Shown one piece after another: positions 57,196 to 64,000 of a stretch of DNA of 64,000 nt; position 1 is the stretch's first letter, and every line of letters begins with the position of its first letter. The notes beneath the pieces are model-generated. The model was not told where the DNA came from, made no database searches, and saw nothing but the letters and a program-made list of their open reading frames with translations. The DNA is from Mytilus galloprovincialis. Its lineage: Eukaryota > Mollusca > Bivalvia > Mytilida > Mytilidae. Made by a program: the position numbers and the translations under genes. The stretch is from NCBI RefSeq assembly GCF_965363235.1, contig NC_134844.1, positions 53,006,872 through 53,070,871 on the forward strand, given 5' to 3'.

Positions 57196-57477
57196 GGCAG
57201 TAACCATTTGATTTTCTGGGGGGAAGGGGCTATGGATTTTTTTGGAAAAAAAAGTTTGTTTCCAGTTTTTGGAGAAAAAAATAATTTGTTTTTGACCCTG
57301 AGAAAAAAAAATGTTTGTTTCACCCTCAGCTGCCACTATATGTAATGCTAAAATTGAAAGAAAATAATTGTTTTCGACTTGTCGCCAAAAATAGATTGTC
57401 TTTCGCCGAAGGCGAAAAAAAAGTTTGTCCAGAAAAAAAAATCCATAGCCCCCCCAGAAAATCAAATGGTTGCTGCC
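57196..57477. mobile_element. PIF/Harbinger-like MITE, 282 bp, TTA duplication
   Basis: Ends GGCAGTAACCATTTGATTTT and AAAATCAAATGGTTGCTGCC. TTA on both sides (57193-57195, 57478-57480). Interior of GAAAAAAA/GTTTGTTT words including TTCGCCGAAGGCGAA. Exactly as long as the 18459 element. Confidence 0.85.
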
Positions 57478-57480
57478 TTA

Positions 57481-58207
57481 TTAATGTCACTGGAAATTGA
57501 ATATTTGAGAATATATTATCGAACATTTGCTTTAAATAGTGGCTATACATTTTACACATTCCAAAAAGTAATAAAGTTGTTCATAAAACCATATGTACAG
57601 TTTTTATATCATTGTAGACTATATTTACTTGCATAAGAAATAAAATTTCAACCATATCATGACTCAAATAACTGTGTAGGACCAGAATGGCAAAAGAAAC
57701 AAGCTGATTATAAAAAAGGGGGACGATGAAAATACTTGAATGGCTAAGAAGTCAGCAATGAATAAAAGCAAAACACACATTGCATAATCATAGATCCTGT
57801 ATACAACAAAAAGCAACAATCACTGAATTCAGTCTCAGTTTAAAAAAATATACAAAATTGTATAATTGTAGCCTGATTACAACGTTTTAAATATATCGAA
57901 CTTGTAAATTGCTCATTGTTGAAACAACACGTTTGTTCTTTTCTATATAGGTTCATACTATTTGTATATGTTGTATAATAAAATAGATTTTTTAAATTCT
58001 GCTTTCAGATTTATTTGCTCATGATCTTTGTCTTAATACAAGAGTACACCACAATCAAATTAAAAGGTAAACCTACATGTATGTATATTTATAGATATGT
58101 CTTAATATATCCGTATACCACAATGAAATGGGTTGAATGGCAAAACAATCTATCAGACAAGTATTCATGTAATTCAAAGTCTGTTTACTATTTATTTAAT
58201 ATTTTAT
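57481..58207. other. Gene-poor sequence
   Basis: No coding block, tandem array or element end recognised. Confidence 0.5.
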
Positions 58208-58725
58208 TCCACACTTAGAGGCATTATGTTTTTCGGTCTGTGCGTCCGTTTGTCCATCTGTCCCTCTTCAGGTTCAAGTTTTTGGTCAAGGTAGTTTTTG
58301 ATAAAGTTGAAGTTCATTCAACTTGAAACTTAGTACACATGCTCCATATGATACGATCTTTTTAATGTTATTACCATATTAGAGTTTTGGCTCCATGCAA
58401 TTTCACGGTCAACGGAATATAGAAAATGATACTGTTTCCCTTCAGGTTAAAGTTTTTGGTCACCTTTGAGTTCAGGTTTATGGTTTTTGGTCGCTTCTGA
58501 ATTCAGATTTATGGTTTTTGGTCGCTTCAGGTTAAAGATTTTTTGTGAATTTGAAGTCTAATCAACTTGAAAACTTAGTACACATATTCCCTTTGATATG
58601 ATCTTTCTAATTTAAATGCCAAATTGGAGTTTTGACCCAAATTTCACGGTTTACTGAACATAGAAAATAGTTCGAGTGGGCCATTCGTGTACTATGGACA
58701 CATTCTTGTTGTCTTTATTTTAGAT
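58208..58725 (-). repeat. Reverse-oriented relative of the 189-bp tandem element
   Basis: GGCATTATGTTTTTCGGTCT at the start mirrors the tail at 887-985. CTTCAGGTTAAAGTTTTTGG, ACTTAGTACACAT and TTTCACGGT phrases mirror the units at 1-886 and occur about twice. Confidence 0.75.
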
Positions 58726-59084
58726 ATTGTTCATTGTAAATTGAAGATGAAACTAACATATATCCTGTGTAAGCCCTCTTGACAGTTTCCACTTAAGGTA
58801 GATCATAGTTAAATATTTCTTAAGATAGAATTTTCTTATCTTTTGCATAAATTAAGATTTTCTATGCTTTTTCCAAAAATATAATAAAAAGTGTGGGCAA
58901 CCTTGATATTTTCCAAGCTATAAGTCGTTGAAAATTGCCTTAATTTGGTTAGATTGTCCATGAAGAAACACATTTGTGTGCATAAAAAGAAATCTATGCG
59001 ATATCATTTTAAATAAATTGTGAGAAGATAGGTTTTATAATAATATGTTTTAAGAAAAGAAAGAAACCAGATGCTGCACAGGGC

Positions 59085-61975
59085 TCAGCTTTATACGACC
59101 GCAGAGGTCGAACCCTGAACGGTTGGGACAAGTATGGACACACAACATTCAAACTGGATACAGCTCTGAATTTGGATTGTGGTTAAATAGTTGACACAGC
59201 ATAGGTTTCTGACACAGAATGAATGTTGTCTAATGAACTTAAAATATTTTGTTCACCTTGCTGTTGAATATTTATCCTCTCAAAAAAAATATATTTGAAG
59301 AAATTTTCTTTTTAATTTCTGAAATCTGAAATGAGAATAATTGCCCCCCCCCTTTTTTTTCGCCTCCCCCTTTCCCTTATTCCATAAATGATCTCAATTC
59401 AAATTGCTAATGGAGTTTGCAACAATAACTGCTCATTTAAATACATCATAAAATATTAAATATAAAATGTCATACAGTCATGGTTAAAATTAATATTAAT
59501 CAATAGTAAATTCTAAAAAAATAAATGGGGAATGTGTCCAAAGGGACACAGATTATGCCCCCCCCCCCCCTAAGCATATAACGTTATATAGGGACATAAT
59601 TCAAGAACTGTAAAAGTGAAGCTGCCAAAAATTGAACTTAAACAGAGTTTAGAGGTAATAAGCATTATATATGTTACAGGGAATTTGTGAAATCACTGAA
59701 CTGATTAGTGATTTTATAAAATCCCTGATTTTGACTAGTGATTTTACAAAATCTCTGAAAGAATTAAAATCTTTTTTACAGATTCACTGATTAAATTTAG
59801 GGAATTTGTAAAATACATTCATTCATTTTTATTAAGAATTTCTGTGAAAAAGTTTGAGGTTAATCTAGTCTTTATTTTAATATTAAGTGAGCGGTTTTCA
59901 TGCACAAAACAAATGACATACTGTAGAACAATGGCTCAAGCACAAATGTTTTGAAATCAAGAACAAACATACACACAACACTTACTTCAAATAATTGAGG
60001 TAAAAGTGAGGTAAAATTAAAGGGCAACATATGGAACCAGGGAAAATATGATAAACATTTAGGAATATTTTGTAAATGAACCACAGAAAGAAGACAAAAC
60101 AAGCTTGTTTGAATGAAAGTTACTGTTTATTATAGTTTTTCTGTATAATTACTGTAGAAAATAAAACCAATTATATAATTTTTTTTAAAATCAAATATAA
60201 AACGGAACATTAGGTTGATTGCTGTCATTAGAGAAGAAAACACATATGTAAGGTATAAGACATTGAGTGGGTAAAGGTATGTGATCCAGTGGCAAATATC
60301 ACATGCATATCAGAGCAAGAGCATCTTATTGCTGCATGAAAATTGATATATAAAAAACTAATAAGTGTTGTATTATTAATTTGCTGCCTACAAAATAACA
60401 TTTATATTCACAAAATAATAATAAAAAAAAGACAACAGAACATATTGGTAATTCTACTTTGTTTTGTACTTGCATGTATATGAATAGGTTCTAACCAAGC
60501 AAAAATAAACAAAGTTTTACCTACTTTGGTCATATATCAGACACATGTATTCTATCACAAAGTGGTATAACTTTGAATTAGTTTCTAAACTTTCCCGACT
60601 CTTTTAATCCAAATAAAGTAAATGTTTTGTTGATAAATGAAGGTATGAAGTTCTCCAATGTGGAGATCTGAAAAAAATGTTAAAAACGGTATTCATCAGA
60701 TGAAGATGCTTTAAAAATATTATGTATGTCTTGAAGACATGTAAAGCATAGTTAAGAAAATTCACATAAAACATTTAACTTATAGTGGTAGGGATGTCAC
60801 CCAAACTTGTCATGCAAAAATAAGCAAATTCAGAGTGGTCTAAATATTCGTTTTTATGCCTTTTAATCATTATCATTATACACTAGTTCTAGCTCAAAGT
60901 GTTTATTAAACAAATATATTTCCAAATCATTAGTGATAATTCATTTGGTCTGTTTTTATATTAAGAAAAACACATTTCTAATAGCATGTAATACTTTATT
61001 GTAATCAGGGATTTTACAAAATCCCTAGCTCTATTTTCAGTGATTTTGTAAAATCCCTAGCTCTATTTTCAGTGATTTTGTAAAATCCCTAACAATTTTA
61101 GGGATTTTACAAAACCACTGAAACTCAGTTTTAGTGATTTTACACAATCACTGATTAGTCCAGTGATTTTACAAAATCCCTGATTTTACAAATTCCCTGT
61201 AATATATACACATTTCATTAAATTTAGTTAAGGCAAACTTAAGTTAAGAGAACAGAAAGTAAAAAAATCTTCAATTTTTCCACTTGTAAAGGGGCATAAC
61301 CCTAGAATGGTAATCAAAGTGCTTGTAATCACTGAATAGTAAAGATGCTTTAATTTATCAGTTGGTAGTAAAGTGAATATTGCATTGTATATTGTATATA
61401 GCATTGATTTAAGTTGATTCAACTACTATTCTGAACAAAGAAAGATAACTCCAATTTTCAAAGAAGATTTCATAAAGCATTGGTTTAAGGTGATTCAACA
61501 ACCATTCTGGACAAAGAAAGATAACTCCAATTTATTGTCTTGAAACTACAAAAATGCTTGTTTTTGGTCCCTTTTTTGCCCTTTATATCTCGACTGTTTG
61601 CCCCATAACCCTTAAAATATATATCCCAACCTTCTACTTATGGTATTAAACATTGTGGTACAATTTCAGAACAATTGAAATACTTATAATACACAACTTA
61701 TTGTCCTGACACTAGATAAATGCTTGTTTTGGGCCCCTTTGAGCCCCTTTGAGCCCCTAATTCCTATACCTTAGGGACCATAACCCCAAAAATCAATCTC
61801 AAGCTTCCTTTTGTGGTTATAAACATTGTGTTATAATTTTATTGATTTCTATTTACTTATACTAAAGTTATTATCCGGAAACCATCCGTCTTCGGACGAC
61901 GCTGACGACGACGACGACGTTGACAACGTGATACCAATATACGACTGCAAACATTTTTGTGGTCGTATAAAAATG
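59085..61975. mobile_element. Large dispersed element, interrupted by the 59674 insertion
   Basis: The left end GCTTTATACGACCGCAGAGG and the right end GTGGTCGTATAAA are partly inverted. Within it, phrases GGGACATAATTCAAGAACTG and GGGGCATAACCCTAGAATGG match 1136-1536. Tandem-like GCTTGTTTTTGGTCCC / GCTTGTTTTGGGCCCC stretches lie at 61550-61750, and a GACGACGACGACG run near 61895. I recall these ends from mussel DNA. Class unknown. Confidence 0.6.
59674..61202. mobile_element. Foldback element, 1529 bp, ends TTACAGGGAATTTGT
   Basis: Left end TTACAGGGAATTTGTGAAAT and right end ATTTTACAAATTCCCTGTAA are inverted. Both arms are arrays of the words AGTGATTTT, TGTAAAATCCCTGA and their inverses (59680-59780, 61005-61200). 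It splits a repeat whose intact form is at 1213-1262. No coding frame of note. Confidence 0.85.
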
Positions 61976-63364
61976 ATGTCACCAAACTTGTTTTCATGCT
62001 ACAAGTACAAAAATTCCCTTAAAATATATATATAGCAGACGTCGCGTACGGTGTTGGTGATAATACGGGTTTTGCTTTCTAGTTCGCCTTTATTGCGTTT
62101 GTTAGAAGTTTCGGAATTGATAACTATATAAATGAATATATCAAAATGTGCGTAATTAAAAGTAGAAATGGAATATGCCTTAAAATCAATACTTTTATTC
62201 ATTTTGTTACTCAAATGATCCCTAATAACACTGATTTTGAGCGTGTAGACAAGTAACACCGCGACATATGAGCAGCGTTGCTTTGAAGTTATTCTTGTCA
62301 TTTTTTAAACTTATTAAAAAAAAGTTGTACTGCTAACAAGAGTAGTCTTTAGTGTTAATGGTGTATGTTTTATTTATGACGTCATCGTTAACTGGACGCG
62401 TCTGACCAGGACGAAAAGTTCACTTTGTTTTGTGGTCAAGCCGAAAATTGAAAAAAAAATATGGATAGGGGTGAAGTTAAGAGTGATTTTTAAAGGTAAT
62501 TCAAATAGATTATTCCGAAAATAATATATATTTTTATTCTGTATATAATAAGGAAACAAATTATAAAAAGTTGTGTTACAACATTTCAAAAGATCGTGGC
62601 AGAATTAATGATTTTTTGAAATTTGTATTTCTGTCACAAAACCCAAATCTCGCATATTTTTTGGAGCTCTTCAAAATTCGAACGAATGCTGCAGATCCAA
62701 ACCACAATTTACATATCCACCCTTCCTGTGTCAAAATTATACAATAAATATACAACTTTCTATGTCTTCAATTAGTAAGTATTGTTTAAATTATGTCCTA
62801 AATTGTTCATTTTATTAAATCCGTTGAAATGTCACATTCGCCGTTTTCTGACGTTTTAGTGTATTTGTTAAGTGTCTTATGAAAAGTAATAGGCAGTTGC
62901 ATTCTTTTCTACGATATAAAATTTTATTCAAACGTGAAAACTTTTTTTTTAAGTGTATGAAAAAAAATTGTGTCGAAGTTTTAAGAGAAAATATTGAAAA
63001 AAAATTAAACGCGATCTCTTTGTTTTTGTCTAGTCAAAATGTCACAATACGCCGTTTTTTACATTTTTGTTACAAGTATGATAATTCATATTATACAGTT
63101 TTGGAGGGGGGAAAATTTGAAATTATAATAGCACAAAAAATACTATATAACATTAAAATCTACTGTTCAGGGATTTTTTTGAACCCATTTTCGATCACAT
63201 GTCGGAAGTATTAACGACACAGTCAGCGACTACTTTTGTCTAGTCATAATGTCACACCAAGCTTTTTTACTTGTTTTGACGTTACGTTCTGTCAAACTTG
63301 AAATGTAGTGCCTAACGTCGAAAATTGCGGAAGCCTATACGTGCCATGCTAATTAACTTTTTCC
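61976..63364. other. Gene-poor region with a weak 205-214 bp repeat
   Basis: AATGTCAC followed by CGCCGTTTT or AAGCTTTTTT occurs near 62828, 63042 and 63248, twice preceded by TTGTCTAGTCA. Frames here are lysine/asparagine-rich and I recognise none. Confidence 0.45.
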
Positions 63365-63366
63365 AA

Positions 63367-63555
63367 TTCGATATAACGAATTATGAATTTGATATAACAG
63401 ATTATGAATTTGATATAACAAATTATCAGTTTAATATAACAGATTATCAATTTGTTATAACAAATTATCAATTCGATATAACAGATTATCAATTTGATAT
63501 AACAAATTATCAATTAGAAATAACAAATTGTCAATTTGATATAACAAAATTATAA
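63367..63555 (+). repeat. 21-bp tandem repeat, nine copies
   Basis: TTTGATATAACAAATTATCA and variants repeat every 21 bases. In one frame this reads FDITNYE/FDITDYQ heptads alternating N and D, so there is also a 42-bp higher-order unit. No gene context. Confidence 0.88.
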
Positions 63556-64000
63556 TAATGAGATTGTTTGAAACATTGTGTAACCCAAATTGGCGCATTT
63601 TTTTGTGTATTGATTCATTGTTTATCTGACGTCCAGTGACAAATATGTCATTAAATGCTTATTCAAAACTTTCTTAACAGGTTTAATGTTTCTGAAACCC
63701 TCTCCCTCCCCTTTTATCTATTATTTGAGGCAGTTTGGGGGACTAGTTTGAAGATTCTCTATTCAGTACATGGGACCTGGTGTCTTAGAACGAACGATTA
63801 TAATAGAAAAAGGATACATTTATATTGCACATTTGCAAATCAGAAAGAATGGATAGTGTGTTTCTAGGGACATAGGAACATGCAAGGATAAAAAATGCTG
63901 GCATGCTTCTTTATCAATTTCGATGGGATTATACAAGGATAAATGAAACATCCTTAAGTTCATCCTTGCATTTTTCTTTATATGTTTGTTTCAATATTTA
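63556..64000. other. Right edge, nothing recognised
   Basis: No gene or element that I can support. ACAAGGATAAA and ATCCTTGCAT words near 63875-63970 hint at a small inverted repeat. Confidence 0.4.

Noticed and set aside
62879-63214. 111-codon frame starting MKSNRQLHSFL
   Set aside because: A+T-driven composition, no domain, no splice or neighbour support, and it overlaps a weak tandem repeat.

Overview
The window looks like nuclear DNA of a marine bivalve, most probably a mytilid mussel (Mytilus-like). It is A+T-rich and intron-rich, and it carries dispersed repeats that I recognise from memory as abundant in mussel DNA. One is the family ending in the phrase 'gatgtggtatgattgccaatgagacaac'-type sequence (copies near 44.5, 47.9 and 51.4 kb and several partial ones). 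The species call is an inference; the intron/exon structure and protein families show directly that this is an animal.

Four host genes can be supported. (1) TM7SF3, minus strand, 10908 down to 1852 and continuing off the left edge: signal-peptide exon plus three exons of the extracellular half; the seven-membrane part lies outside the window. One of its introns must use a GC-AG splice pair. (2) MYG1, plus strand, 13686-33126: a complete seven-exon DHH-family exonuclease gene of 342 codons spread over 19.4 kb. (3) A single-exon rhodopsin-class peptide-receptor-like GPCR, minus strand, 38435-39766, with non-canonical DRY and NPxxY motifs and a 3' end reshaped by tandem duplication. (4) An alpha-1,3-fucosyltransferase of family GT10, plus strand, 49205-50310, whose start codon probably lies in a separate tiny coding exon at 45455-45458. 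TM7SF3 and MYG1 are head to head. Both predicted non-coding first exons lie in the arms of a 568-bp inverted repeat, so the divergent promoter sits in the loop of a palindrome.

Most of the rest is a dense collection of short non-autonomous DNA elements, largely inside introns: foldback elements and MITEs whose ends and target-site duplications can often be read directly. Classes seen: 8-bp duplications (a hairpin family with ends CACAGGCACT, 47 to 815 bp long), TAA/TTA duplications (PIF/Harbinger-like), TTAA-flanked (piggyBac-like), TA-flanked (Tc1/mariner-like) and several foldbacks whose arms are arrays of an element-specific short word. There are also three tandem-core elements (units of 189, 146 and 161 bp), a 204-bp perfect CA repeat, one LINE 3' fragment and several minisatellites. 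I saw no rRNA, tRNA, CRISPR array, operon or retroviral coding sequence.

Layout: 1-1.8 kb tandem and dispersed repeats; 1.85-10.9 kb TM7SF3 with repeat-filled introns; 11.8-12.4 kb palindromic promoter; 13.7-33.3 kb MYG1; 33.3-38.2 kb intergenic hairpins and LINE remnant; 38.4-40 kb GPCR; 40.6-45.3 kb foldbacks, CA repeat and dispersed repeats; 45.4-50.3 kb fucosyltransferase; 50.3-64 kb gene-poor repeat DNA. The strongest candidate for something undescribed is the miniature hairpin family at 34.6-49.0 kb, whose 60-bp copy carries perfect 8-bp target-site duplications.
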